Source: Loxodes magnus
Taxonomy: Eukaryota; Ciliophora; Karyorelictea; Loxodida; Loxodidae
Direction: 5' to 3'
Length of the DNA: 64,000 nt
Assembly: GCA_946699065.1 (NCBI GenBank)
Contig: CAMPDV010000359.1
Location: 186,001-250,000, forward strand
Shown here: one piece after another, positions 27,815-39,952 of the stretch
Numbering within the stretch: position 1 is the stretch's first letter
Layout: each line of letters opens with the position of its first letter
Translations under genes and position numbers: made by a program
The notes under the pieces: generated by a model
The model's database searches: none
Told to the model about the DNA's origin: nothing
What the model saw: the letters and a program-made list of their open reading frames with translations, nothing else

Positions 27815-28126
27815 CTTGTTTAGTTTAAAAGCTTTTTATATTAAATGATTATGATAAAAATGTATAATCTATTAAATGAATGCTAAATATTTAATTATTG
27901 TTTAAGTTAAAATAGAAAAACGTTTAAGAGTAAAAGTAAGAATAAGCAACTAGCGTAGGATTAAATTACGTTACTACTTACTGTGCAAAATGGTAGCATT
28001 TAAAATTTGCTAAGCTTGCTTATTCGTTTTTTTGTGGTATTTTGCATTTTTATGTTTTATAGTTAAGATTATTTAAATAGATAACTATTTTAAAATCAAG
28101 GGTAATTATTAAAATCATCAAAAAAA

Positions 28127-28200
28127 CGCCACCGGGTGGACTTGAACCACCGACCTTTTGGTTAACAGCCAAACGCTCTAACCTATTGAGCTACGGAGGC
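28127..28200 (-). tRNA. tRNA-Asn (anticodon GTT), right-arm copy
   Basis: Same cloverleaf as 1438-1511, with the same GTT anticodon, discriminator G and T-T mismatch in the acceptor stem. It is convergent with the REJ-GPS gene end, mirroring the left arm, and a poly-T terminator (A-run on the plus strand at 28120-28126) follows. Confidence 0.97.
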
Positions 28201-28375
28201 TCTTAATAAACTATCTTTGCTTTCTTTAAATATTGTAATTAGATCTAACTTAGAAAAATGAATTGCAAATTATAGCAAGAAGAGCAAAACATATCTAATT
28301 ATGAGAAAAATTACACTTTAAACAAATAGATTGCAATTTATATAGATACTAATAAACTTAATTAAAGAATCTGGA

Positions 28376-30789
28376 TTATTTACTATGATATGAAGAATAA
28401 TTTAATAGTGAGATAAATTTAATAATTACATTAATTTTCCTTTATACCTTTTAATTATTCTAAAATATTTAAAATGGTGAGCATCTATACAAATCTTTCT
28501 TTTTTATATTTAAGCTAGTTGCAAATCTTTTTAATTATAGGCTTTACCGAAAATAATTTAATTAGATTCATATAAATATAAAAATATAATAAGATGCTTA
28601 ACTTTCTTAAAAACCAAATAATAACTTTTAATGCAAGCTCTTTAATTATAAACAGCAAACTAAAGCTTTTGTTAAATTATTAATTTAATTATTTTTTGTT
28701 TATTGCATAATGATTAATAATAGAGATGTATAGTTAGTCTAATTCTAAGTTATTCTTTTTTATTTTATATTTATTATTAATTTTCCTTATGATTTATCTA
28801 CTTTATTTTATTAGTAAAATTGAAATAAGTTTACTCTCTCCAATATAATTAAAGGCATAAGTATATTTAAAACTTACTAATAACTTGATATTGTTTCTTA
28901 ATCAACTTTGCTTTATGACTGTTAATACTTTTTTATTTTAAGTTTTACTTATAAAAGTGATTCATTGTAAATAATCTTTATTTTGGTAATTTTAAATAAC
29001 TGCACCTTAAAGTCTTATAATATCCTTATTATAAGCTTCTAAAATATATTAGCACTAACCTTAGTACTTTATTTAAAATATCTAAAATCTAAAAATCAGA
29101 AGTTGAAGTTAACTTTCATTCTCTATTAAACTCCTACTATTTCAGCTATCATTAAATATACATAATTGCTTAATTTTTCTTGATTTAATATATTTATAAA
29201 GTTAATAATTTAAATATGCTATTAGTTATACTTCTTTTGTCTATATCTGTTTAAATCATTTTTAGTATTTATAGGATATATCATTTTATATATAATATGA
29301 TGATAATTGGATTTATATTTATTATCTAAGATTTTCTTTTAAATTTTTCAATAAACTGTTTAGTATATTAAATAGCTTAAAATATCTTAGCAATTTATTA
29401 GACTTATTATCTAATTTAAACTTAAGACTTTTATACTCACATTAGATATCTAATTAATTTTTCTATAATTTTAGAAGAATTTATTTATTTCAGAAACTTA
29501 AAATTTAAGAAAATGTTAAAAAGATTAAAAGTATATTGATGACAATGACAGTCAAAGAAAATTAATATGGTATAAATTAAGTTAAACCAAAAAATGTAAA
29601 TTGAGATATTAATTATCTACTTATTAGTAAAATACTTAGATAAATAGAAGCAGAAATGAGTTAAATAAGAAAAATTGTTTAAGCAAATTAATTATTTAAT
29701 TAAGAAGCAAGCTAGCTATATTTATTTTATAGATATTACCATATGCTTCTTTATAATATTTCTTTGATATATTTATGATTTGCTACTTGGAATTAATTAT
29801 TTACATTCCAAAATCCTTTAAGCAGATTTAAGATATCTACTAGATCTATTTTAAGCTAAATAAATTATAAATACCTTAAACTATATAGCCTTATTTTTAA
29901 ATTTCCTTTATACATAATTTATATACTTTTACCCTTTAAATTAAACTTAAAATTATTACAAGATAATTTAACCTCACTTTCCAGTTTAGACTCTAGCTTA
30001 TTTCAAATTTCTTTATTTTAGTTTTATTAACAATTTAAATAATAAATTATTTAATATAGTCTAAGCATTATATATAATATGATATAAGTTGTATACTTAT
30101 AGCTAAGTTACTCTTGAAATATTAGGTTAATCTTGTTTAATTAATTATTCTAGTACATAAGATATACTTAGATGATACTTTAGTTCTATTTAATTTAGAT
30201 TATATTTGCATAAAGTACTAAATTATATGCCTTATTATTAACCTTTATTCTACAATACTTTATTGGTTTTTAATTAACTTAAACTTAAAAGAAAAAGAGT
30301 TAGATATAAGTATAAAAAAGCTTAAAATACTAACAATCATTTAAACTAAATAGCTTTATTTAATTATCGAAGATGCATGCATAATTAACTAACAGATATT
30401 AAGACCTAAGTTATATAGTCTAAATTACTAATGTATAACTCATCTATAATAAAGTAGAGCATTTGCTAATTATATCTGATATCATAAAGTAAATAGTAAA
30501 TAGTCTAATTTATAGTTATTTAGCACAGGATTGCTTTAGTAAATCTGAAATTAATATAATCATAAGTGTGATATAAAAGGTTCAAGTATATACACTGTTA
30601 GAGCATTAATAATATAAGATACTAAGTTCTATAGATATGATAACTATGAAAAAGCTAGAACTATAATAATAAAATAATTTGCAAATTATATAAAATCAAC
30701 AAATAGAATTAGACTAAGCAGAAGCATCAATTAAATAAATAATTTAGCTACATTTATTACATAAAAGAATAAAAATTAATTTATATACT
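28376..30789. other. AT-rich region, possibly decayed LINE 5' part
   Basis: AT-rich with no supported gene. Because a LINE tail follows at 30.8 kb, part of this may be an unrecognisable upstream portion of that element; I could not find RT motifs in it. Confidence 0.35.
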
Positions 30790-31365
30790 TAGAACACAAT
30801 TAATATTCTTTAGAACTGATCTCTCAGAAAGACACACTGATTAAGAGGAAATATTATGTATTTGTAAGCAATAAGAAAAATTTGAACACGTCTTTGATTG
30901 CTAATATTACAGATAAATTATAAAAGAAAACAAACTTCAGATACAAGAAAAATTATAAAATCTAAGCACAAACATAAATCTGAAAAGAAGGAAAGAATAA
31001 ATATCATAAAAAATAGAAAAAAACTTGAAATAGATGCTAGAATATAATCAACTTTTAATAAATTAAGAAACAGAAAAGAATAAATAAATATTATAAGATA
31101 TTGATCTTAAGATAAAAAGCATGGTCTAGAATAAAGCAAAAGCATTAACAAATAACTTGATTTTAGGAATGAATGAGCTAAAACTAAATCCATTAGTATT
31201 ATGAGAATAAAGAAGAATTAAAATAATTATTTTAATATGAACAAAAATTAAAGAAGAAGAGAAAAAAAAAATCAAATCATAACAATAATGAAGGTCAAAG
31301 AGTTTAAGAAGGAGAGTGATAACATAAAAAATTATTTTATTAAGCTGAAAGGCGAACATTATATA
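30790..31365 (+). pseudogene. LINE reverse transcriptase C-terminal remnant
   Basis: One frame reads LSERHTDQEEILCICKQQEK then FEHVFDCQYY, a C-x-C...H-x3-C cluster. It parallels the zinc-binding tail of the complete RT at 40.4 kb (KCPFCNDARENERHIIEKC). A long Lys/Glu/Gln-rich helical tail follows. The catalytic RT domain is not recognisable upstream, so it is a truncated or highly diverged copy. Confidence 0.5.
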
Positions 31366-32245
31366 ATTTAATTTAATTAATTATTCTTTTAAAGTTTCTT
31401 AACTCTCTATTAAATTTTTATAATTATTATATTAATTTTCCCTTAAGCTCTATTAAGAATATAGGTTGTTTATATACTTAAAATTAAAAAAAATATACTA
31501 ATGATATAATAAAATGATATGACTAAATTATAGAAATAATAAAGATAGTAAAACGTTTAAATAAATAGATTTATAAAATTATATTATAATATCTTTAAAT
31601 TAATGAGAAAATAACTTTTTTTTCCTTAACTATCTAAATATTTTAAATGAATGATACATAGCTAGTTATATATTTTATGAAAGGCATATTTAATACTAAG
31701 TATTTAAAGATTCTTTATAAGTATACCTAACTTTGATTTAATTTATTTGTATTTAATAACTCATTACTTACAACGAAGATTATGATAAACATAACTTTTC
31801 TTCTATTTGTTTTTTCATTCCGTATAATATTAAAATTATTAATAAAATTATCAATAGATTATCCTTTAAAATAAAATTTGTAGATAAATTAAAAATTACA
31901 AATTAGGATATTTTTATTATTTACTTAGATTTTTATAGTATTTTTTTATAAATTGTTTAACCAAATATATTTTGATTATGCTAGTAATTAATTTCATAAA
32001 TAGATCTTTATTTATAACAAAGTTGTTTATTATTTAATAACTTTAATCTTTACTTTATCCCAGTAGTTGCTAAGTAATTATTTATAATACACAAAAATTG
32101 ATTATTTAAGTTTCTTCTATATATTATCATTATATTATGTAAAATAGTGAAATCATTTTTCATTTATAAAATTCTTCTATAGGTATTAGATATATATTCC
32201 ATTATACTTACTTTTATTAATTATTGACTAAACTTATATTTAATT

Positions 32246-32275
32246 TCGCGTATCACCTCAATAATGCGTAACATT
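32246..32275 (-). repeat. Diverged LINE/SINE 3' hairpin
   Basis: The plus strand CGCGTATCACCTCAATAATG aligns with CGCGTAGCACCTCGTTGGTG of the hairpin at 39908-39943. It lies directly 3' of an RT tail remnant on the same (minus) strand, the same arrangement as in the full LINE. Confidence 0.55.
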
Positions 32276-32530
32276 GTAAAAGAAAAAAAATAAACTCAAG
32301 ATATTCTTCCAAGATAATTTTGGTGATAAATGTTCTTCCATTGTTTTTCAATCTCATACTATTTTTCTTCTCCAATCTTCTACAGAATTTCATTATTTAC
32401 CAGTCTTTCTACCCTATCCTACATTATATGCTTTTTAGATTTGTTTTCTTTTAATTCCTTAAATAATTTACCTATAATCTACTTTTATTTTTACATCATT
32501 TATTAACTTAAAATTTAAATTACATAATCA
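32276..32530 (-). pseudogene. LINE RT C-terminal tail remnant
   Basis: The minus strand reads KELKENKSKKHIMQDRVERL and further KIGEEKQYEIEKQWKNIYHQ, a basic helical tail like the end of the RT at 40 kb. The diverged 3' hairpin follows it. No catalytic domain remains. Confidence 0.45.
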
Positions 32531-32705
32531 ATAGTTTATTATAAACTAAACACTTTTTAATATTTTGATATAGAAATATTTATACAAAAAAAATTACAAC
32601 TGAAGAACTGCCATATCGTTAATCCAACTTAATTGAGGAAATTAAAATGATTACCGAAGTAACAAAGACTGATATTGTGTTTAATATATATATATTATTA
32701 AATTA

Positions 32706-33061
32706 AAAAAGTTTAAATTGGAGTTTAGTGAACTTGGAGGACTTTCAACCTCGTGTTCACATGACCAGTTTGATAACCTGGCTGGAACCTGCTCCCTTCA
32801 GAACTCTTTCTTCAGTCGCCTTGGATTGTGTACCACTTCGGTTTGTAGATTTGACCTCCTGGCGGATAAAATTAGTTACAGAATTCTCGTCTAATCTTAT
32901 CCTAATATTAATACTATTATTTTTCTTATTATTTTCTATTCCAGTACTATTATTTAATTAATTTCAATTTCTAACATTGTCTATATTTATATTCAGTTTG
33001 TTTGCATACAAAGCATCTTGGTTTATTCCCAATTCATTTCTTGTCTGGACTCCTCGGTAAG
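32706..33061 (-). pseudogene. 5'-truncated copy of Gag-like ORF (54-kb type)
   Basis: About 355 bp nearly identical to 54046-54402. It keeps the 3' half, including the zinc knuckle region. In this copy the knuckle reads CFVCKQTEYKYRQC: the His is Tyr, so it is probably inactive. Similarity stops abruptly after CTCCTCGGTAA at 33061, while the other end is shared. This is the pattern of 5' truncation during target-primed reverse transcription. Confidence 0.85.
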
Positions 33062-33591
33062 ATTGTAGCACCATTTTGTGTTTAATTAAGTAAAAAATGA
33101 AATAGTAATTTAAATAAATAAAATATTTTAAATAATAGAAAAAATAAAAAATTTTATCGTTCAAAAAACGAAATTAGAAGATAGAAAGATATTGATATTG
33201 CAATTTTACCCAACTTTTGATAAAACAATATTAAGTATTAAAAGACTAGAAAGAAAAAAGAATCAGAGAATTTGAAGATAATTACCAGGATTTTATTTAA
33301 ATAGCATTAGAGCATACATTAAATGATTTGAGATAGAAGAGTCCTTAGGGAGACGGAGGAAGAGTGTAATTATATACTTTTATCAACTACTCTTGTAAAC
33401 ATATATACATAAAATGCTTATATCAGAAAGAAAAGTCATATAGAAGTTATGAGAGAGGAGTATATTTGTAGTATGTAGTACATTAAATATACTGCTTATA
33501 TTAGAAATCTTATATTATAAACTTAAATTAATAAGCTAGAAATTATTCTATTGTTCTTATTCTTAAACCTGTCTCCATTTTTATAAAAGCA

Positions 33592-34690
33592 ATGAAATCA
33601 AACTTACAGTTCGAAGAATTAAGTTTGGACGCTGGTATTGAAGAAGCTAGCAAGTCTTGAAAGGATGGATTTTTCTCCTTTGGAAATGGAGATTGGTATA
33701 TGAGTTAGTGTGAGAATGATAAAATGTAAGGCTTAGGGGTTTATTATTTTTTGAATGGAGATGAGTATAAAGAATTTGAAATAAAGGGAAAAAGGAAGGA
33801 TTAGGGATTTTGAAATATTAAAATGGGGATTGCTATAAAAGATCTTGATTAAACGACAAATAGTATGGATAAGGAGAATTATATTGTGCAAATAGATAAG
33901 TATTAGAAGGGATATGAATTGAAGGTATCTTAAATCCATATCTTTCAAATATAGATGAATCTTAGTCCAATTTAACAAATCCTTCAAACTAAAATTCCTT
34001 AAAATTGTCCAATTAAAATCATAGAAATTATTAGAAATTGAAGATGAAGAATTGATTTGAATGTTACAGAAAGGTGAAATAGATGGAGAAGAAGAAATAA
34101 ACCTTTAATTAATCTAGTTTGAAAAATTGGATAATTTAGATTAAGAATAACTTGATTAAGTAAATAACTCTAAAAGGGGTGAAAATTAATATACAGTATT
34201 AAACGAAGATAGAAAATACGAATGCAAATGCTGTTGTAAAGTTAATTTTATTTCGGAAATGAAAACTTTATACTGTAATCATCGATTTTACAATGAATGT
34301 TTGACATAGTACATTTAATCTTTAATTGACATAAGAAAATTTAAGACTGAAGATATTGTTTGTCCAGAGTGTAGAGCACCTTTAGACGAAGGAATGTATG
34401 GGAATATTGAGCCTAGTATTATCATTCATGCTATTAGTAAAGAGCAGTGAGAAAAAATTTGTTAATTTAGAATTAACGAAATTCCAAGCGCAATGTAATT
34501 ATTTAATTTAGAAGATGCCCTCAATAATTTTGTAATAGTAAGTTTGAAATACCCAAAGAAGCTATTTCTATTTTTTGCATAGAATGTTAAACGATCATGC
34601 ACTCTATTTATTACGATCGCGAATTGGTATTAAAATTATTTCTTTTATATGTTAATCCATAAACAAAGCATTTTTAATCTAAATTTTCTA
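33592..34690 (+). CDS. RBR-type RING gene with MORN-like N-terminus
   Basis: From ATG 33592 a MORN-like region is visible (GNGDWYMSQ, MQGLGVYYFLNGDEY; in another frame KEGLGILKYQNGDCY and KQYGQGELYC). An acidic linker follows. The RING1 of an RBR ubiquitin ligase comes next, from 34223: Cys-x-Cys-Cys, YCNHRFYNECL, VCPECRAPL. After a 17-nt intron (34495-34511) an IBR-like block reads RCPQQFCNSKFEIP...FCIEC. RING2 with the catalytic Cys is not found before about 34.7 kb, so the gene may be incomplete or have further exons. At about 33770 the MORN frame changes by one base without an intron-like sequence, and it changes again near 34000. These may be errors, indels or unseen introns. The end is approximate. 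Confidence 0.6.
34495..34511 (+). other. 17-nt intron in RBR gene
   Basis: GTAATTATTTAATTTAG has GT-AG ends and sits exactly where the RING1 frame must change to the IBR frame. Splicing gives ...NEIPSAIRCPQQFC, the expected start of an IBR domain. Confidence 0.7.
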
Positions 34691-35200
34691 CTTTTTATTA
34701 AATTCTTATAATCAACTGATTTTGCTAAATTATAGTTTTTATCTATAACATAATAATTTAATAATAATGCTATGCTACCTTAATTTTGCTTGCCATGAAT
34801 CAAAATTTTTAAATAATTTCACAGAAAATCTTTTAAAAAACCATTCTTGCTTCATTTTCTTCCGATTCTTCTCCTGCATCAACTTATTCTTTCATAAGTT
34901 GCATTATTTTTTCACTTAATATGTTCGAGTCTATTTCTTTTATTAAATCTTTTTTATTAAAGATAAATTACTTTTATTTTGCTATTTCCTTTAATTTTAA
35001 ATAATTCTTTAATAGGAGTAATATATTATCTTCTTCATAATTTCTATAATTTACTATCTTTCTTCATCCATTTAATTTCTAATGTAACTTACTTATGTTA
35101 GCTTTAAAGTATTTTTCTTAGATTTTTAAAATTAGTTTAATCATCAAATTCATTTTTAACTTATATTTTCATTTTAAAGTCACTGACTATCTATGTAGAT

Positions 35201-36440
35201 ATGAGATTCAATTATTTGTATATATCTTATGTGGCTTATTATAGAGAGCTTCATTTATAAAATTTGAATGAAAAGTATGGAAAATATGATGAGTTAGTTT
35301 ACCATTATATTTTTGTTAAATATTTGAATAGAGACTAACAAAGATGAGAGTATGTTTTATTTGAAATGCAGACTATTAAAATAAAATGATTACAGGATTT
35401 ATATAAATGCTTTAAATCTCTAGATCAAGCTGATTAAGCAATTTTTAACTATTTTATTGAAATATATTCTGAGAATCATAAAGCGAAGCTTTAAATTAAC
35501 ATATTTTATAGATGTTCAAGCTTTTGAATATAAATTATCTGCACTATCAAATTTGATAAAATCCAAATTAAGAAAATAAGCAACTTTAACCGTAAATGTT
35601 TTTAGGGATTTATTGGTATTAAACATAAAATTCTAATTTGAGTAAAAAAGGGAAAGTGATAAGAAAGGCAGATACTGCAAGTAAATAGAACTACTACAAT
35701 TAAATTTATTAATAATATCATTATATCTTATTATAGATTGATTTTTCAAAAAAATTAAAATAAATAGTTTAAAATAATCGGATAGCTTAGGCTAAAATTA
35801 TGATGGAAGCGAGATTTCTAACTATCTGATTACGTTTCTAAGCCTTAAAAATACTAATTGAATTAAATATTTTGAAGGGAACATATCTAGACAATTATTT
35901 GAATGATAAATGCTCAAAATCTACAATTAAGGAGTATTCTTCTTTCTCATTTCAGTTCTTGCTTAAAGAAAATGATCAGAAGAATTTTCCAGTTATTTTA
36001 ATTATATACCACACAGAGTAAGCAGCACTGAGAGAGCTTCTTTTTCAAAAGAAATTTAAAGTTGTTTTCTTTTATAATAAATCAGTATATTGATTTATTT
36101 ATTACAGAAAGCTTAAATTAAAAATATTTAGAAAAAAATAAGATGCTTTATTATATATGTATACATTATGTTAAATGTAAGAAAATGCGTAGCTTATTCA
36201 CTATGGTATTACATTTTAATATTTTAATATCTGATATTGATAAATATGATGATTAAAATTTAATATGATGACAAAGTTTGAAAGTTTAGACTATAAGTTG
36301 TGTTTAGATTATACACCATATATTATGAATTAATTCTCATTTAAACAGAATTATGATTGATACGTATTATTATCTAAATATCTAGTTTAATTTTAACCTA
36401 AATTCTATATATTTAAAATTCTAATTCAGAAAAAGGTTTA
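35201..36440 (+). CDS. Possible coding region, unknown
   Basis: From ATG 35201 one frame stays coding-like for about 1 kb (YLYISYVAYYRELHLQNLNE, YDELVYHYIFVKYLN, LDQADQAIFNYFIEIYS). It is helical and rich in Tyr, Lys and Ile. TGA would have to be Trp several times. I recognise no domain and cannot set the end. It could be a separate gene or a further exon of the RBR gene upstream. Confidence 0.35.
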
Positions 36441-36444
36441 TCGA

Positions 36445-37332
36445 TCATCTAAAATTTAACGTTAAACACTTTATTTAATTATTATAAAGCTTACTTTTCT
36501 TAATTACAAATAATTAATGGAAAAAACATTTTACGTTAATAAAAAAGTTAAAAAAAGTTAAAAAAAGTTAAAAAGCTTTGTTAAAGCCTTAGTAGTCAGC
36601 CATCTGACCTATTCTATCAGCTTGTCTCCATTAGTTTGTCTTGAATTTCTACTAGGCTTAGTTAGGCAGTGTATCACTTCATTAGCGCACCATCCTTTAA
36701 TATTCTGAATAGTTTTCATCTTGCACTTAGCGTTCCTAATTATTTATCCAAGGATTAAGATTTGAATTAAAGAATTTTTTTCTATAAATTTTTCCGCTTT
36801 ATGTTGGATATATCCTAAATAGTTTTCTAAAAATATCTTATTTATTCTTTCTTTAAATTTCGCTTAGTTAGTAGCAGTATTTTCATTGGTGTTATTTATT
36901 GCACACGTAGCATTTTATTCTTATTTTAAATTATTATTCATGTAACACTTATTTAATTTAAATTTACTACTTATTTTAAATAAACGTTTACTGCTTATTT
37001 TAATTTGAGGTTTCATTTTCTATTTCCATAGGATCTGATTAATTCTGTTAAATCGAAAATGGCGTAACCTGAATTTATTATTAAATTTAAAGAATTCTTT
37101 GTTCCAGTTTGTCTTCTATTTCTTATGATTATTAATATTGTTTCTCAAGCAAAGATGTTATTAGTTTTTCTAATTTTTCTACTTTATCAGTGAGGTATCT
37201 ATTTTTAAACATAAACTCTTTTAATGACTTAGATAATATTTCTATTTGAGTTTGTGTCGGAAGTTTTTTTAGTTCTGGATTTCCAAGTGGTTAATGTTCG
37301 TCATATCAATCATATTTCTCACTTTCACTCAT
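36445..37332 (-). CDS. Gag-like CCHC ORF (YRKKF type)
   Basis: Single frame from ATG 37332. It starts MSESEKYDWYDEHQPLGNPE, then a coiled coil (NRYLTDKVEKLEKLI), a Gln-rich linker with DPMEIEN, and a zinc knuckle CYVCNKQHQWKYC of unusual CX2CX3HX4C spacing. A basic block RIYPTQSGKIYRKKFFNS follows, then a Gln/Asn-rich tail. RIxPTxxGxxYRKKF is shared with the ORF at 55-56 kb. Recognisable sequence ends near 36575; the first in-frame TGA is at 36445. Its ATG overlaps the TGA of the upstream Gag-like ORF (ATGA). It is likely the nucleic-acid-binding ORF of a retroelement. The DNA at 36541-36577 has four tandem AAAAAAGTT-like units. Confidence 0.7.
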
Positions 37333-38397
37333 TGTAATTATTTCGCTTTTTTATTTTTTAGAGAATTTTCCTGTTTAAATGTTCTGTTCAAAGTTCTGTT
37401 ATTTCTTAGAAGCAATTTTATGTATAATTTAATAATAATAATAATAATATTAATTTTAAGTTTTCCGTTTTAGGGATTTCCAACCCCGTCAGGAATGCAG
37501 CAGTTCATGCTCCCTGGTGTTAAATATAAAAGTTCGGGTTGCCCAATTTTAGCGAGATTGGGAACTCGGATTTTTCCAAGTTTTCCCTCCTTTAACTTGC
37601 CTTAATTCCATCTTAATCTTGTATATTGAACTATCCGGGTCGCAATACATTCTTTTCATTCTTGCTTCTTGCTTCTTCTTTTTTTCTTCTTTTGTTGCTC
37701 TTGTATTCAATAGTTTCTTTATTTCTATTAGAATTTCTAACACTTCCGATAAAAATGTCATACGCTTCCGCAGCAGAAACATTTCTTTTTTTTAAAATTA
37801 TTTTTCTTGATTTGTTTGCTCTTTCTAGGCTTCGATTTCCATTTGTATAGCTCCAGTTTCGCTTTACTCTTTCTTAAAAGTTTACAATTTCTCTTCTACT
37901 TTTCCGAGTCTGCTATCCAGTTCAGTCTGTTTCTAAAGCTAATTTTAGGACTCGTTAGTCTGACTTTGTGAGATATTCCAAAAGGCGTTAAGATCTCTTT
38001 CCAAGGACAAAAGTCTTGACTCAATTCCTTCTGCTAGGTCTAGCTTTGCCATCAGCATATCATTGTCCTTTTTCAATCTCTTGACCTCTTCCTAGAGGTT
38101 CAGTACCACTTTGATGAACTACTCCATGCTCATCTGACCAGAAGGGTTGAACTCTGATACCTTCTGGTGGAGAACAGACTTCATCTGTTTCCTCGGTTTC
38201 TCGCTTGAGGTTGGAGTTTCCGTGTGTATATTCTTCAAGGTTGGCTTTCGTTCGTTTTGTTAGATTCCAAGTTGTTAGTTCAGTGTTGGTTAAGGTTGTG
38301 ATAGAGAAGATTGTTAAGATTTGGTTTCTTGCTTCCTCCCTTCCTTTTTGGCTTAGGAAGAGGTGGTATAGAAGCCTGACTTGAAACCTTCAACCAT
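37329..38397 (-). CDS. Gag-like CCHC ORF (MVEGFK type) with +1 frame change
   Basis: Starts MVEGFKSGFYTTSSQAKK at ATG 38397. A Gln/Ser-rich stretch and a long coiled coil (NLQEEVKRLKKDNDMLMAKL, RLGKVEEKLQTFKKE) follow. The zinc knuckle CFCCGSVWHFYRKC (CX2CX4HX4C, TGA as Trp) lies near 37780 in the frame shifted by +1. That frame runs to a TGA at 37329-37331 that overlaps the ATG of the next ORF. The +1 change also occurs in the related ORF at 54 kb. A 13-nt GT-AG stretch, a true +1 frameshift or an indel could explain it. It is likely a LINE ORF1-type protein. Confidence 0.65.
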
Positions 38398-39907
38398 TTT
38401 TTTATAGAAAAAAAATTTTATTTCAAATATTAAAGCTCATTACTCAATTAATTAAAATAGCTTTATTAATAATAGAAATAAATTAAAATTTCTATTTTTA
38501 AGATATTTCAAATTTATTTGCTTTTTGCTAAATAAATTTTATGGTCGAAAAATTAAAAATTCTATAAAATTTGTGCAGATATTCTCTTCACTAATTCAGC
38601 CTGACATTGTTAACTATTCCTATTATATCTTTTTTATACCTAAATTTGGAATCAATCTTACTTTAATAAGACAGTAGATAAATTTTTTGGTGTTCTTTAG
38701 AAATTTAACTTTACTGATTTTCAGTGTTACCTGGAATTTTAATCAAATTTTTTAATTTCTAATATCTTTAGTTTTTATTACTTAGCGAGATATCTTGTCT
38801 TTTGGATATTTCTCAACAAAAAAATTACTCTCTGAGTCTATAAATAAAGTTTAATAACTACATTGTAATTGTTCTCTATTTCTTTTTATTCTTTTCAATT
38901 ATTTTTTTTATTTATATTATATTAGAATATTTTTTTCATAAATCTGTGTGATTCTGATTAATTTTTTCTCTTTTTTTTATTAAATATACGGTTGAATATC
39001 AGTAAGAGTTTTTCTTAATTTTATTTATATATTTACCAATCTTTGACAGTTCTATTTTTTAGTTCACTCCTAATTCATTTAGACTGTTTATCTTATATTT
39101 CTTTAATTTGTTTATAATAATCTCAATTTGTGCTTTTTATTCTTTAATTTTTTTATTTTAGTTGATAGATTGACTAAATTAACTTTATAAAAGAAAATAT
39201 ACTTAGTACAGATAATTTTAAGAGAATATAAGCACATTTATATATAAAAAAATAGTTTACTGTAATGTTGCCAAAGATTAATAGAGTTAAACTAATATGT
39301 ATCCAGCTTAAAATGATATCTTATAAATTTTATATTTGAAACAAATTTAACTATTTAAAAAGAAAATAGGATATAATTAGAATACATTTCAGTCAAAAAA
39401 ATAAAACTTCAATAGATTTTACTTTATACTAGATATTTGAGTATAGTATTTAAACTTTAAATAAATCATTTTGAAAAAATTTAAAGTATTCTTTTATAGA
39501 GAAATTAAAGAGAAAATAAGCTATTAGAATTAAACAAAATAGGAATGATTAATATCAGTACCTAGTTAGTAACCAATTAAGTTCTTAGCAAGCTAATTTC
39601 AACTCAAAAAGGCTTTTATAAGAATGATTGTGGAACTATAAAAGAAATTAAAAATTAATAGCTTGATCTTTCCTTTTAAGAGTTATAAAATCTAAGATAA
39701 AATTAATTTAAATGTAAGAAGCTGTTAATAATTAATTATTATATAAAAGTTGAACGTTAACTTGATGATTGGGCAAGAATATCTTAAAAATGAAAGAAGA
39801 TATGGTTTAGTCAATTTTCAAGAATTAAAAATAAAATTAAGCTAGTTAGATTATTTAATTATGTGAATTATTTAATTAATAAATAATAAATAAATAAATT
39901 TGATTAT
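38398..39907. other. AT-rich region between Gag-like ORFs and LINE 3' end
   Basis: AT-rich, with a few Ile/Leu-rich frames on both strands. No domain, RNA or repeat is supported. Confidence 0.4.
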
Positions 39908-39943
39908 AGAGCGCGTAGCACCTCGTTGGTGCGCAGCTCTTTA
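39908..39943 (-). repeat. LINE 3'-terminal hairpin
   Basis: The minus strand reads AAAGAGCTGCGCACCAACGA then GGTGCTACGCGCTCT. AGAGC pairs with GCTCT, with inner GCGCACC/GGTGC pairing. It begins 9 nt after the TGA of the RT gene, and an AT-rich tail follows. The same hairpin recurs at 43.3, 52.2, 54.9 and 63.0 kb. In LINEs such 3' structures are what the reverse transcriptase binds to start copying. Confidence 0.8.
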
Positions 39944-39952
39944 ATAAATGTT

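Larger units (their letters stand above)
24505..28375. repeat. Right arm of large inverted duplication
   Basis: Reverse-complement match of 1250-5205. It carries the paralogous REJ-GPS gene on the plus strand and tRNA-Asn on the minus strand. Gene ends line up exactly, including the TGA stop codons. See the left arm for boundaries. Confidence 0.9.

Noticed and set aside
32728..32961. Plus-strand ORF of 77 codons beginning MNLEDFQPRV
   Set aside because: Antisense of the truncated Gag-like copy, whose minus strand carries the zinc-knuckle region.
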